Origin: Bacteroidales bacterium 6E
GTDB taxonomy: Bacteria; Bacteroidota; Bacteroidia; Bacteroidales; Prolixibacteraceae
Direction of reading: 5' to 3'
DNA: 64,000 nt
NCBI GenBank assembly: GCA_001270045.2
Contig: DF970667.1
Coordinates: 63,608 to 127,607 of the forward strand
In this document: one piece after another, positions 26,015-35,768 of the stretch
How positions within the stretch are numbered: position 1 is the stretch's first letter
How the letters are laid out: the number at the start of each line of letters is the position of its first letter
Made by a program: the position numbers and the translations under genes
Notes under the pieces: model-generated
Told to the model about the DNA's origin: nothing
Database searches by the model: none
What the model saw: only the letters and a program-made list of their open reading frames with translations

Positions 26015-26863
26015 TCACAATGCAGCCCTGACTGCCTCTGACAGGGGTGTGGTCGGGCGTCCGATCAAACGGGATAGCTGCCCGGAATCATCGAAAAGAT
26101 CGCCCCGGGAGGCACAGGTATCCCAGCTTGCGATGGCAACCGCATACATTGAGGGCACACCCACTTTTTCAAGTATGCTTGCATACTCGGCTTCGGGCAG
26201 ATTGTGAAAGGGCAACTCCTTTCCTGTTTGCCTCGAGACCTCTGCCGCAAGGTCTTTCAATGTGTAACTGTCGTCCCCGGCCAGTTCATAGGTATGGCCA
26301 ACATGAGAGTCCTCCACGACAGCCACTGCTGCTGCCTCGGCAAAGTCGAGTCGGGTGGCTGACGAGATTTTTCCCTCACCGGCACTTCCTAAAAATGCCC
26401 CTGCCGCTATAGCCCCCTTGATGGAACCAGTATAGTTTTCGGTATACCAACCATTCCGGAGTATGGTGTAGGGGATACCCGACTTCCTGATAAGTTCTTC
26501 GGTGGCCAGGTGCTCACCGGCAAGGCTTAAAGTTGAGGTGTCGGCATGCAGCAGACTTGTATACACAATTCTCTTTACGCCAGCCTTTAAGGCAGCTTCA
26601 ATCACCCTTGCGTGTTGTGCGGCACGTTGTCCGATTTCACTCGACGAAATCAGGAGAAGACGATCAACTCCTTCCAGTCCTGATGCCAATTCCTCTGGCT
26701 TGCCGTAATCAAAGGCCCTGACTTCAACACCCATTGCCGCAGCCTTGTTTGGTGTACGTGCCAAAGCGATGACCTGATTTGCCCCTACCCTTTCCTTTAA
26801 TAGTTCCACTGCCAATCTCCCCAATTGCCCTGTGGATCCGCTTACCGCAATTTTCATACTCAC
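26015..26863 (-). CDS. qorB: NmrA-like NAD(P)H:quinone oxidoreductase, QorB/YtfG type
   Basis: A 282-residue cytoplasmic protein of the atypical SDR/NmrA group, closest in appearance to QorB (YtfG). The dinucleotide site is IAVSGSTGQLGRLAVELL. Family landmarks include RTPNKAAAMGVEVRAFDYGKPEEL, LLLISSSEIGQRAAQH, RIVYTSLLHADTS and TILRNGWYTENY. QorB reduces quinones with NADPH and protects against quinone stress; that function is inferred from family. It is divergent from the LytTR regulator. Its 3' end is duplicated in the adjoining scar at 25704-25812. The symbol reflects family membership, not proven orthology. Confidence 0.8.
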   Translation of the reverse strand: MSMKIAVSGSTGQLGRLAVELLKERVGANQVIALARTPNKAAAMGVEVRAFDYGKPEELASGLEGVDRLLLISSSEIGQRAAQHARVIEAALKAGVKRIVYTSLLHADTSTLSLAGEHLATEELIRKSGIPYTILRNGWYTENYTGSIKGAIAAGAFLGSAGEGKISSATRLDFAEAAAVAVVEDSHVGHTYELAGDDSYTLKDLAAEVSRQTGKELPFHNLPEAEYASILEKVGVPSMYAVAIASWDTCASRGDLFDDSGQLSRLIGRPTTPLSEAVRAAL

Positions 26864-27167
26864 TATTTTAAAGTTTACACTAATGGGCAGTCCTGCTTTT
26901 TGAAAAACACAAAAGGATTGTCCGTTTTACTTTCTTAAAACGTCTGGCGGATTGAAAAGTTTCGCTTGAAATTAAGGAAGACTGGATTTAAGGTCTACCT
27001 CAAAACAGTCATTCAAAAGCAGTGCGGATATAATCTTATCATAAACAGCAAGATAATTACGGAGGATATCCTACAAAAGCAGTTCAATTACTGCAACTGA
27101 TTCAAAAATATCATTATATTCATGCCTGAATATTTCAACTATTCAACTGACCATCAAACTCATCCTC
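26864..27167. other. Divergent promoter region, no gene seen
   Basis: This 304-bp AT-rich gap lies between the divergent qorB-like and LytTR genes. No convincing -33/-7 pair, dyad or short open frame stands out, although promoters for both genes must lie here. Confidence 0.4.
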
Positions 27168-27926
27168 ATGATCCATGCCATCATTATCGACGATGAACAG
27201 CCGGCAAGGGAATATCTGTCACTCCTGATTAGCCGGTACTTTTCAGAAAAACTGTCGGTGGATAAGATTTGTGCTTCTCTCCACGAGGGGATCGAGGCCA
27301 TCTATCTTCATAAACCCGACCTGGTTTTCCTCGACATCGAAATGCCGGGGGAGAATGGATTACAGCTGTTCAACCATTTCGAGGAGGTTGACTTCTCGGT
27401 AATCTTCACCACTGCCTACCGCGAATATGCCATCGAGGCGGTGAAACGCTCGGCTGTAGACTACCTGCTCAAACCGATCAGTCCGCAAGACCTCCAATCG
27501 GCTATTGCCCTTTATGAGAAAAAACAGTTGAAGCGCATGACGCAGTCGGCCTTGACTGAAATTCTGCAGAAGCTGAATATGTCAAACGGGACCGATGAAA
27601 AGATTGCCTTCCCAACCATGACAGGATTCGAAATGGTGAAAGTCGATTCCATCGTCTATTGCGAAGCCGACCAGAACTATACCAACGTTTACACCAACGA
27701 CGGGGAGCGACTGGTGGTGTCGCGGGCGCTCCTGAAGGTGGAAGAGATGCTGCTTTCCTATCCCTTTTTCCGGATCCACAAGTCGCACCTCATCAACCTG
27801 AAATACGTCAAAAGCTTTAGCCGGCAGGATGGAGCCCGGGTGACCCTTGACAACGGAGTGACGCTGAGTGTGGCTTTTCGAAGGGTGGAAGCCTTTGTGC
27901 AAATACTGACCCGTCGCAAGAAATAA
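27168..27926 (+). CDS. LytTR-family response regulator
   Basis: A 252-residue response regulator. The receiver domain spans residues 1-125 (IIIDDEQPAREYL acidic pocket, phospho-Asp 56 in LVFLDIEMPG, Thr in IFTTAY, Lys in DYLLKPIS). The LytTR DNA-binding domain spans about 150-250 (EMVKVDSIVYCEADQNYTNVYT, FFRIHKSHLINLKYVKSF). The partner is the LytS-type kinase starting 10 bp downstream, so the two form a co-transcribed two-component system. No obvious target operon is physically linked on the same strand. Confidence 0.95.
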   Translation: MIHAIIIDDEQPAREYLSLLISRYFSEKLSVDKICASLHEGIEAIYLHKPDLVFLDIEMPGENGLQLFNHFEEVDFSVIFTTAYREYAIEAVKRSAVDYLLKPISPQDLQSAIALYEKKQLKRMTQSALTEILQKLNMSNGTDEKIAFPTMTGFEMVKVDSIVYCEADQNYTNVYTNDGERLVVSRALLKVEEMLLSYPFFRIHKSHLINLKYVKSFSRQDGARVTLDNGVTLSVAFRRVEAFVQILTRRKK

Positions 27927-27936
27927 ATCCCTGTCA

Positions 27937-30900
27937 TTGAAAAGCTGCATCAAAAAATACCTGCCCGGATACTTAATCCCTACCCTGCTTGGGTGGGGAC
28001 TGTTAGTGATGTTCTTTGCGGCGCCATCCTATCTTAACGCCCAAAAATATCCAACAAGAAATTATACCATGCAGGACGGCCTGCCTGGCATGAGTATCCA
28101 GTGTATATTCAAGGACAGTCGCGGATTGTTGTGGATTGGCACCCGTACTGGCCTCTGCACCTTCGACGGAAAACAGTTCCGGGTCATTGGGAAACCGGAA
28201 GGGCTCAACAGCACCAACATCTGGAGTATTGCCGAAGACAAAAACGGGGACATCTGGCTGGGCAGCATCGACGATGGGGTGATTAGATACGATGGCCTGA
28301 AATTCGAGCTTTATGACCAAAAACGGGGACTGGCCGACAACCGCATACGTGTGATAGAATATTCGAAAAAGTATGATTGCATAGTGGCAGGATCCTATAA
28401 AGGATTCTCGAAGATCACCAGGGATACCATTCTTAACTTCCCGGAACCAGGTGAAAATCGCAAAACCATAGACGTGGTCGGCGACATTACCGACATGGGT
28501 GAATACCTGTATATCCTTACCTATGGATACCAAAATCCAGTACGGTTCTACCCGGCCACAAACGAATACGTTAGTCTTGCCGGCCGTAATGGACGTTATC
28601 CGAAATTCAGCTTCGGTGGGTTACTGACAAGTAATGGAGACACTGTCCTATCCCAAAATCATGTGGGTGTCATGATCTATAAACGTGACGGCAGTGTCAT
28701 CGAGAATTCCTCGATGGGACAAATTTTCAACATGGACGAGGACAACGACGGGAACCTGTGGATTGCCAGCTGGTCGTATCCCGGGAGAACCATGGCCGAA
28801 GGTGTCTTTAAGTATGATGGCCATACCTTCACCAATTATAAGGATGCATTCGGCATCACCGACAAAGAGATTTGGACCGTGCTGTACGACCGAGAGCAAG
28901 ACATCCTCTGGATCGGCACCACCAATGAAGGGCTTTTCAAAGTGACCTTTTCGGGCATAGAGATTTACACCCCTTCGATGATGGGAATACCCCACCAGAA
29001 GTTGAATGATATATATGCCGACAGTGACGACCGGATATGGATTACGGCCACAGATGAGCTGGTTAAGATGGACCGGGACGGCACGTTTGAATATATGGAT
29101 CCCCATCCGAGGCTTTCAACCTTCGGTGAATATTGGACCTTTTTTCACCGAAAAGTATGGATGAACCGCGATTCGGTGATGATAAAAGCCATTTCCGTGC
29201 CTCCCCACCGGTTGAGCGAATTTGAAGAGCAGATCGACTTCAACTACCAGTACATTGTCGGTGACCCGCCCCATTCAATACTCTTCTCCAATCGGTTCGG
29301 TCTATTCAACTACAATACCCTTACAGGGCAAAGGAAATTCCTTGGTCCGGAAGCATCCGCCAGGTCCCGTTTTTCGCTGATGGGCAAAGACACCCTTCTT
29401 TTATACGGATGGGGCTCGACGGTGGTATCTACGAAATTCAGGCACGAAAGCATCGAAATTGATGACTCGGATCTCCACTTATTTACTGACAGGGAAGATC
29501 CACTCAATACCCGACAGGTGATCAGGAAAGATTATACCAATTGGTATGCAAGCGACACCTACGGATTATGGAAGAGCCAGGGAATGAAGGCTGAAAGGGT
29601 CTTCGATGCCGACAGCCTAATGGGGTCCGACCTGACCGCGATCTGTTTTGGCCCCAAAGATCATTTGATTATCGGTTCAAACTCAGGCGAGCTTTCCTTT
29701 GCAGGATATGAAAAAGACACCTTCAGGATATTCCATACATTTTCGAAGGAAGACGGCATTTTAGGCAACAGCATCAGCTGGCTTTATGTATGCGACAGGA
29801 ACAAGCTCTGGATCGGCACCAACCTGGGGATCAACGTAATGAATATCGATTCACTCTATTTGAAAGGCAAGGCCATCATTCGGACAATGAACCAGGAGGA
29901 AGGCTATACGACACTGGCGGCGCAAAAAGCCGTGAGCGACAGCAAGGGCAACCTGTGGCTTACCGATCGTGATCAGGTGGTAAAGCTCAACAGGCAAAAA
30001 TTCCTGTCACAAAACAACACCCCTGGCAAACTGGTCATTTCCGGTATCGAAATCAACAACAGGCCCATAGCATCCGATATTCGGGAACAGCTCAATCCCT
30101 GGACATGGAAACATGACCAGACCTTAGTGCTAAAATCAAATGAGAACAACATCACTTTCTTCTTCAAGGTCTTAAATTACAAGAATCCCGGGAAAGACCG
30201 CTTCCGGCATTTTCTGGAGGGATTTGACAAACAGTGGAGCACATATGAAGAGAGCGGCAAGATCGCTTATTCAAACTTGCCATCGGGCACCTATACCCTT
30301 CATGTTGAAGGCATTAACCTGCAATCCCTGAACAGTCCTGAAACGGCAATCATCCCTTTTAAAATATTGACCCCCTGGTGGCAATTATGGTATATCAGAC
30401 TGGCTTTCATTGCGGCCATACTTCTGGGCATCCACCTGTACATCAACAACATCAGAAAGGGAAAGAAGCAGAAACATGAAATGGAAAAGACCATGGCTGA
30501 GCTCCAGATCAAGGCACTGCAGGCACAGATGAACCCCCATTTCATCTTCAACAGCATCAACGGCATCCAGTATTATATCCTCGACAACAAGACCGACAAG
30601 GTGCTGGGTTACCTGTCCGACTTTTCGAAGGTGGTCAGGACCACCATGGAACACACCTCCAGAAAATGGATTCTCGTTAGCGAAGAGATCGAATTCCTGT
30701 CGAGTTACCTGCGCCTTGAGCAAATGCGGTTCCCTGATAAGTTTGAATTCGACATCCGGTGGCTGGGCAACGATAGCCAACCAGAGGCAGTCCAGATCCC
30801 CCCAATGACCATCCAGCCATTTGTCGAGAACTCGATAAGACATGGATTCAACGCCATCACACATATGGGAAATATTGGGGTCACCTTTGAAATGCCGGAA

Positions 30901-31143
30901 GAAAACCTGGTCAAAATCACCGTGACTGACAATGGCAAAGGCAGGCCGGAAGGTGCCGAACAGCCTTCCGGATTTCTGGCGGAAACACGAAAACACAGTG
31001 GCAGCCTGACATCTGAGCGTATTAGACTTCTTAATACACCAGAAAACCCTGGCAGATTCAGGGTGACCTATACCGACCTGTCGGAGGATGGTATGCGCAC
31101 AGGTTTAAAAGTGGAGCTGTGGCTGCCGGCGAAGTTAGGATAG
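27937..31143 (+). CDS. LytS-type sensor histidine kinase with periplasmic two-component propellers
   Basis: A 1068-residue sensor. An N-terminal signal segment (LIPTLLGWGLLVMFFAAPSYLNAQ) is followed by many Reg_prop beta-propeller repeats (DSRGLLWIGTRTGL, DKNGDIWLGSIDDG, EQDILWIGTTNEGL, DRNKLWIGTNLGI). A Y_Y_Y domain follows (about 700-805, FRHFLEGFDKQWSTYEE...YSNLPSGTYTLHVEG), then one membrane helix (about 817-836) and a His_kinase domain with phospho-His 868 in QMNPHFIFNSING. FVENSIRHGF and DNGKGRP complete the ATP-binding site. The sensor resembles HTCS proteins, but its output is the separate LytTR regulator. The only start before the signal is TTG 27937, which is accepted because the first in-frame ATG lies inside the signal peptide. 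Confidence 0.9.
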   Translation: MKSCIKKYLPGYLIPTLLGWGLLVMFFAAPSYLNAQKYPTRNYTMQDGLPGMSIQCIFKDSRGLLWIGTRTGLCTFDGKQFRVIGKPEGLNSTNIWSIAEDKNGDIWLGSIDDGVIRYDGLKFELYDQKRGLADNRIRVIEYSKKYDCIVAGSYKGFSKITRDTILNFPEPGENRKTIDVVGDITDMGEYLYILTYGYQNPVRFYPATNEYVSLAGRNGRYPKFSFGGLLTSNGDTVLSQNHVGVMIYKRDGSVIENSSMGQIFNMDEDNDGNLWIASWSYPGRTMAEGVFKYDGHTFTNYKDAFGITDKEIWTVLYDREQDILWIGTTNEGLFKVTFSGIEIYTPSMMGIPHQKLNDIYADSDDRIWITATDELVKMDRDGTFEYMDPHPRLSTFGEYWTFFHRKVWMNRDSVMIKAISVPPHRLSEFEEQIDFNYQYIVGDPPHSILFSNRFGLFNYNTLTGQRKFLGPEASARSRFSLMGKDTLLLYGWGSTVVSTKFRHESIEIDDSDLHLFTDREDPLNTRQVIRKDYTNWYASDTYGLWKSQGMKAERVFDADSLMGSDLTAICFGPKDHLIIGSNSGELSFAGYEKDTFRIFHTFSKEDGILGNSISWLYVCDRNKLWIGTNLGINVMNIDSLYLKGKAIIRTMNQEEGYTTLAAQKAVSDSKGNLWLTDRDQVVKLNRQKFLSQNNTPGKLVISGIEINNRPIASDIREQLNPWTWKHDQTLVLKSNENNITFFFKVLNYKNPGKDRFRHFLEGFDKQWSTYEESGKIAYSNLPSGTYTLHVEGINLQSLNSPETAIIPFKILTPWWQLWYIRLAFIAAILLGIHLYINNIRKGKKQKHEMEKTMAELQIKALQAQMNPHFIFNSINGIQYYILDNKTDKVLGYLSDFSKVVRTTMEHTSRKWILVSEEIEFLSSYLRLEQMRFPDKFEFDIRWLGNDSQPEAVQIPPMTIQPFVENSIRHGFNAITHMGNIGVTFEMPEENLVKITVTDNGKGRPEGAEQPSGFLAETRKHSGSLTSERIRLLNTPENPGRFRVTYTDLSEDGMRTGLKVELWLPAKLG

Positions 31144-31514
31144 CAGCCATTTCCCGAAATATCTCCATCCAGACTGGTCCGGGATAATCCATCAATCAGT
31201 ATATTGAAAAGGGGAATCGCCACATCCACTGCCGGGCAAACAGGCATATAAAGGCCATGCCACAGCAGTTCATGCGTGTCGTAGGGTAACACCAAAAAAG
31301 GGAGCGCATTCGTTTGAGGGAATGCATTATCAGGACATAAACATAAAAAATCCTTGGGAAGATATTCTTATAAATGTATGACCGTAAGGTTTTTAAGGAT
31401 TAACGTTGTTCATGATGGGTTGACTGTATATCAAGCGTCAAACCTGATCAAAATGGCAAATACTTTTGTAAGGTCATTCAGTCGAAAAATATCCAGAGGT
31501 CCGCGACATCCTGA
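31144..31514. other. Convergent intergenic region, no gene seen
   Basis: This 371-bp stretch between the sensor kinase and the WD40 gene has no coding signal, no strong hairpin with a T-tract and no repeat that I could find. Confidence 0.5.
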
Positions 31515-32492
31515 CTAATCCCTTGTCTCCTGAAATTTCATGTCAGCTGCCTCTATAACCCGCACACCCTCTCCATTTGAGGCAACAACTAACTTCAAAA
31601 ACTCTTTCTCATAAGGGATAAATCCAATCTTCATGATTGCACCTTTTAATCTGGCAATATATGAGACACCCGGAGAGACTATCGTCAGCCTTCCGTTTAA
31701 GCTTGAAACTGCAAACGCCTGCAATGCAGGGATATAATCCAGACCTGTGAGGATATCCATTCTCGAAAATCTGTTTATCTGGAAGGTGACATTCTGATGA
31801 TCAGATAAATTCCATTTCAATATCCGCGAATCATCACCACTTGAAAACAGTTCATCATTACCATTAAACAATAATCTGCGCACCCAGCTCTTGTGTCCTG
31901 CCAGGGTTGCGACAAGTTTTCCATTCTCGACAGAATAGAGACGTATATATGTGTCACCACCCGTTGTTGCAATCAAATTTCCGTCAGGACTGAACTGGAC
32001 TGAAGTGATATCCTTGAGGTGATCATTCCATACATAAACATTCTTTTGATTTCGGATATCATATAGTGTTACACAACCATCCGATCTGCCCCATAAAACA
32101 AATTGCTGGTCTTGCGAAAGCTTGACGGCCGTTATGGCTTTTCCGCCTGGAGGGATGGAAAATTGGACATCCCGACTCTTCATGTCATGTACAATTAAAG
32201 CGCCGTCTACCCCACCACATGCAATAAGGTCACCATCCTCAGGATGGTCGACAACCAAAATCCTCTCATTAAAACCTGTAATTACTTCATCCAGTAACTG
32301 GCCCGTGCGGGTTGAAAATATTTTGACATTGCAATTATCGGCAACAGCCAGCTTTTCACCTCCTTCGTACAGACAAAAATCAACTATCATGTCACTCTCT
32401 GTTTGATAGATCAATTGATCTTCCTTCACCTGGGCAGAGGACAAAGCACAGATAAAAAAAGAAAACAGGGTTAAAATTAATTTTCCCATCAT
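31515..32492 (-). CDS. Exported WD40-repeat protein
   Basis: A 325-residue secreted beta-propeller. ATG 32492 (MMGKLILTLFSFFICALSSAQ) gives a normal signal peptide; an earlier in-frame codon at 32525 overlaps the preceding gene and is not used. WD40-type blades are visible (VSFDG-like units such as SGKAITAVKLSQDQQFVLWGRSDGCVTLYDI, HLKDITSVQFSPDGNLIATTGGDTYIRLYSVENGKLV split across blades, HKSWVRRLLFNGNDELFSSGDDSRILKWN). The protein probably acts as a periplasmic or surface scaffold. It is the last gene of a three-gene operon, 4 bp after the outer-membrane protein gene. Confidence 0.85.
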   Translation of the reverse strand: MMGKLILTLFSFFICALSSAQVKEDQLIYQTESDMIVDFCLYEGGEKLAVADNCNVKIFSTRTGQLLDEVITGFNERILVVDHPEDGDLIACGGVDGALIVHDMKSRDVQFSIPPGGKAITAVKLSQDQQFVLWGRSDGCVTLYDIRNQKNVYVWNDHLKDITSVQFSPDGNLIATTGGDTYIRLYSVENGKLVATLAGHKSWVRRLLFNGNDELFSSGDDSRILKWNLSDHQNVTFQINRFSRMDILTGLDYIPALQAFAVSSLNGRLTIVSPGVSYIARLKGAIMKIGFIPYEKEFLKLVVASNGEGVRVIEAADMKFQETRD

Positions 32493-32496
32493 ATCT

Positions 32497-33186
32497 CTAA
32501 TATGTAAATCGTTTCTCATAAACAAACCGGTATATCAACCCTATTCCATATCGACCATAAAAAAATCGCTGGTCATTATATAGTTCTGGCTTAATAAAAT
32601 TATTCTGTAAACTGCAGGAAAAATGCAATCCTAATGCGCTCGAAAAATAGTATTCCACTCCCGCACCCACATTTATACCAAAAAAATTATCGACACCTTT
32701 TGTCTTGAGGTAATGTTCGTCTCCTGAATAATCATTTTCAAAAATGGGAGTGCGCAATGACAGTTTTGACTGTCCTATAACAGGACCAACCTCACCGAAA
32801 AATTTCAGCCGATTATAAGTGCCACTTCTTTGGAAGCGGCTGTGCATCTGGATAACAGGAGAAAATGAAATCATATTTACAACTGATCCTGAATAGAGCA
32901 AATAATCATCTACATTCCAATTATCGCCGGTAATCCTGTCAAATTCTAATCCGACGCTATACTTTGGATGCCATTTCCATAACGTCTTCAAGGAATATCC
33001 GGTCAGTTCGGACATATTCGAAAAAAGACGCGGATATACAAATCCTTTGGTGTCCGACATTTTTTTTCCAAAAAAGTCACCTCCATGGTAATTGATGTTA
33101 ACATTTAGCTTTTTATCAACCAGTTGGGCATGCCCGGCACAAACCATAAAACCCAAGATTAACAATAAATATATCCGTTTTGCCAT
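32497..33186 (-). CDS. Small outer-membrane beta-barrel protein
   Basis: A 229-residue exported protein with a signal peptide (MAKRIYLLLILGFMVCAGHAQ). The rest alternates short amphipathic strands with aromatic belts (LKTLWKWHPKYSVGLEF, YNRLKFFGEVGPVIGQSKLSL, FGINVGAGVEYYFSSALGLHFSCSL). It ends FFYGRYGIGLIYRFVYEKRFTY, typical of 8-10-stranded porin-like or OmpA-like barrels. It lies between a TIG/Kelch lipoprotein and a WD40 protein with gaps of 3 and 4 bp, implying one complex or pathway. The residues that would show a peptidase or transport role are absent. Confidence 0.75.
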   Translation of the reverse strand: MAKRIYLLLILGFMVCAGHAQLVDKKLNVNINYHGGDFFGKKMSDTKGFVYPRLFSNMSELTGYSLKTLWKWHPKYSVGLEFDRITGDNWNVDDYLLYSGSVVNMISFSPVIQMHSRFQRSGTYNRLKFFGEVGPVIGQSKLSLRTPIFENDYSGDEHYLKTKGVDNFFGINVGAGVEYYFSSALGLHFSCSLQNNFIKPELYNDQRFFYGRYGIGLIYRFVYEKRFTY

Positions 33187-33189
33187 GAC

Positions 33190-34653
33190 CTAATTTTTTG
33201 AAGGATCAAATTCCCACATCGTCCAGGAAGTAATGAAATAAAGTTTACCGTTATAGGAAAAACTTGCGGTTGCCCGGGCCTGTTCCGGACAACTGTGATA
33301 ATTAAGCCAGTTATTCCTTATTGGATCGAATTCCCAGATTTCTCCTGTGCTCTCTGATGGCCATTCATTATTCCTCCCAAAGCTTATAAAGAACTTATCA
33401 TTAGCAATTGCCAGCCCCCACACATTACGCGAATTGATAGGCACTTCACCTATCAATGACCAATCATTATTGCCAGAATCAAATTTCCAAAATTGACTGA
33501 CAGGATCCTTATTTATACCCAAATAGAGACTACCATTCAGGGACAGGGCAAAAGATCCAGCCGGAGCCAACAGAATTCCCGGATTCGTATCACTCAAAAC
33601 AGACCAGCTGTTTGTCTCGGGAGCATACTCATACATAACCATATTGTCCGTTAAAGTTCCCAGGATGATCTTATTATTCAATACAGTGAAAAAATAATTG
33701 TACCTGACCCCATATTGAGACCAGAGATGTATTTCACGGATGGAAGGGACAGGAGGAAAAGCCAAATCTTTCCATTGATTTCCCAAAGGATCATAGCTCC
33801 GAAAACCATCCGGGAAAAGTATGTAAGCGGTTTGATCTATCACACCTGCAAAAAGGGCAATAGTTTCATTGAATGGATAATTCCGGGGCTCATTCCACTG
33901 CATAGTCTGAAAATCAAGAATGGATAGTGAACCTTTATTTAGCATATAACCCAATTGGCCGATCTGGAAATATGCCCCAATCCAGAGGTTATTAATATCT
34001 TGTATTTTTTTCCATGGAAACCACATACTGAATTTCTCTGCCGAGACAGCTTTCTTTCCGGCAGCTTCAACACTGATAATTACGTCAGAGCCTAATGATA
34101 TTTTCGGAATTGTTACCTTGATCTGCTGGTCCGACAGTGAATCCACGATAACTTTCACGTCACCAAAATAAACATTCATCTCATCTTTCATGTAACCAAA
34201 ATTCTTACCCTTTATGACTACCTGGGTGCCAATTGGTCCAGAATGAGGATTAAAACTATCTATCTCAGGAGGATTGCTCCCCTGGCTCTCAAAAAGCAGT
34301 CTGTTTCCATATACCAAACCACCAGCGGTCCAGGCGCATGCCCGCACATAATACTTGGCATCATTTCGGTGCCCACTGCCCATATAGAAACTGAAATAAC
34401 CGTTTTGATCAACATCACATCCAATTATTTCACCTTGCCCTGGTTCCGGAGATGGTTTCTTGCTAATGATAAAACCATATTTAACTCCGGGATCATCGGT
34501 CTGATGGGTCACCCGGCCATGCAATTCAGCCCCAAGCGGCGTAATTTGGACGACGTCACCGGTAAGGACTACAGGACCCTCATATTCAGTTTGCTTCTCA
34601 CAGGATATGAAAATGAATGAAGCAATTATTAAATATTTCAAATTTTTCATCAT
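33190..34653 (-). CDS. TIG/IPT-domain Kelch-like lipoprotein
   Basis: A 487-residue lipoprotein: MMKNLKYLIIASFIFISCEKQ contains a lipobox with Cys19. Residues about 25-110 form a fibronectin-like domain (VVLTGDVVQITPLGAELHGRVTH). A TIG/IPT domain follows (about 118-200; PEIDSFNPHSGPIGTQVVIKGKNFGY, VTIPKISLGSDVIISVEA). The C-terminal half is a Kelch-type propeller (ALFAGVIDQTAYILFPDGFRSYDPLGNQWKDLAFP, GSLYLGINKDPVSQFWKFDSGNNDWSLI, EIWEFDPIRNNWLNY). It is likely surface-exposed and involved in glycan or protein binding. It heads a three-gene operon with the barrel and WD40 genes. Confidence 0.85.
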   Translation of the reverse strand: MMKNLKYLIIASFIFISCEKQTEYEGPVVLTGDVVQITPLGAELHGRVTHQTDDPGVKYGFIISKKPSPEPGQGEIIGCDVDQNGYFSFYMGSGHRNDAKYYVRACAWTAGGLVYGNRLLFESQGSNPPEIDSFNPHSGPIGTQVVIKGKNFGYMKDEMNVYFGDVKVIVDSLSDQQIKVTIPKISLGSDVIISVEAAGKKAVSAEKFSMWFPWKKIQDINNLWIGAYFQIGQLGYMLNKGSLSILDFQTMQWNEPRNYPFNETIALFAGVIDQTAYILFPDGFRSYDPLGNQWKDLAFPPVPSIREIHLWSQYGVRYNYFFTVLNNKIILGTLTDNMVMYEYAPETNSWSVLSDTNPGILLAPAGSFALSLNGSLYLGINKDPVSQFWKFDSGNNDWSLIGEVPINSRNVWGLAIANDKFFISFGRNNEWPSESTGEIWEFDPIRNNWLNYHSCPEQARATASFSYNGKLYFITSWTMWEFDPSKN

Positions 34654-34741
34654 AGATAATTGATCTTCATAAGTTTGGTCATTGTGCGAAGAAGGAGTCT
34701 ATGAAAACAAATTCAATATTACTTTCCGTAAAATTATCAAA

Positions 34742-35671
34742 TTATTGTTCAGAAGTATCCATAAATCCTTTCAAAAAATCGCAGATCTCGACTAAAGCCT
34801 GCTTGGCTTCGGGAAATAAGGGTGACAGCAATGGAAATGCATGGATCATGCCCTCCCACTGCCGCAAGGTGACATCGACACCATGCTCACGGGCCAGGCG
34901 GGCGATGTTCATGCAATCGTCGAAGTGGATCTCGTGGGTTCCGACACAAATATACAATGGAGGAATGCCTTCGAAATTGCCAAACTGTGGCGAAAGCAAA
35001 GGGTTTGTCGGATCGTTATCTGCTATGTACATCTGTGTCCAGACCGTCCACGATCCCATTGGAGCCACATCCTTGCCTGCATTGTAGGTGAAGGAGTCGG
35101 CCAGACAGCGCAGGTCGGTTACCGGGGAAATCGAGAAGGCTGCCCTGGGCAATTCAATGCCCTTGTCTTTCAACGCCAGCAACAGGGAAAGAGTCAGTGT
35201 AGCCCCTGCCGATTCGCCTCCAACGATGATGTTACGGGCATCGTACCCACGGTCAAGCAACCAGCGGTAAGCATCCACGCAATCGTCGACAGCCGCCGGG
35301 AACGGATGCTCAGGTGCAAGCCGGTAGTCGAATACCAGGGATCGGATGCCACATTCCTCCGCAAACTTGGCAACATGCATACGGTGGGTCAGGCATGATC
35401 CTGAGATGAATCCACCGCCATGGATATACAGCAGGACCTTGTCTTCGGCAGGATGTGGAGGGATAATCCACTCGGCTTTCATCCCGTAAATTGACTCCGC
35501 TTCGGCGGTTACGGTTTTTGGTAACTTTATTTTCGATGAAGCATTATCGACACTTTTCCGAAAGGCTTCCACCGAGAAGTTCTCATCAACCACTTCCGGT
35601 TTCAGCTTAAACTGGAAAAGGTTCCTGTTCCGGATCAGCCGGATAATCAGTTTGCTTTGAAGACTTTGCAT
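34742..35671 (-). CDS. Alpha/beta hydrolase of the HSL (acetyl-esterase) family
   Basis: A 309-residue esterase of the hormone-sensitive lipase group. HGGGF (LLYIHGGGFISGSC) forms the oxyanion hole. GESAG (IIVGGESAGATLTLSLLLALK) carries the nucleophile Ser. A late Asp (ETHEIHFDDCMN region) and His (WEGMIHAFPLL) complete the triad. Start ATG 35671 (MQSLQSKL) is preferred over an upstream codon at 35749, which would overlap a region resembling a leader. No signal peptide is present, so it should be cytoplasmic and act on short-chain esters. It is not clearly co-transcribed with the neighbouring diacylglycerol kinase. Confidence 0.85.
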   Translation of the reverse strand: MQSLQSKLIIRLIRNRNLFQFKLKPEVVDENFSVEAFRKSVDNASSKIKLPKTVTAEAESIYGMKAEWIIPPHPAEDKVLLYIHGGGFISGSCLTHRMHVAKFAEECGIRSLVFDYRLAPEHPFPAAVDDCVDAYRWLLDRGYDARNIIVGGESAGATLTLSLLLALKDKGIELPRAAFSISPVTDLRCLADSFTYNAGKDVAPMGSWTVWTQMYIADNDPTNPLLSPQFGNFEGIPPLYICVGTHEIHFDDCMNIARLAREHGVDVTLRQWEGMIHAFPLLSPLFPEAKQALVEICDFLKGFMDTSEQ

Positions 35672-35768
35672 AATGTGACAGTTTTTATACACCTTGAAAT
35701 AATGACTGCCGATTGATGTTGAAACTACAAATAAGACAATATAAACCAATTATCTGCATCATTCATTT

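Noticed and set aside
34742-35749. Extended N-terminus (MVYIVLFVVSTSIG) of the HSL-type esterase as a signal peptide.
   Set aside because: The start at 35671 fits the cytoplasmic HSL family, and the extended segment has no cleavage site consensus.
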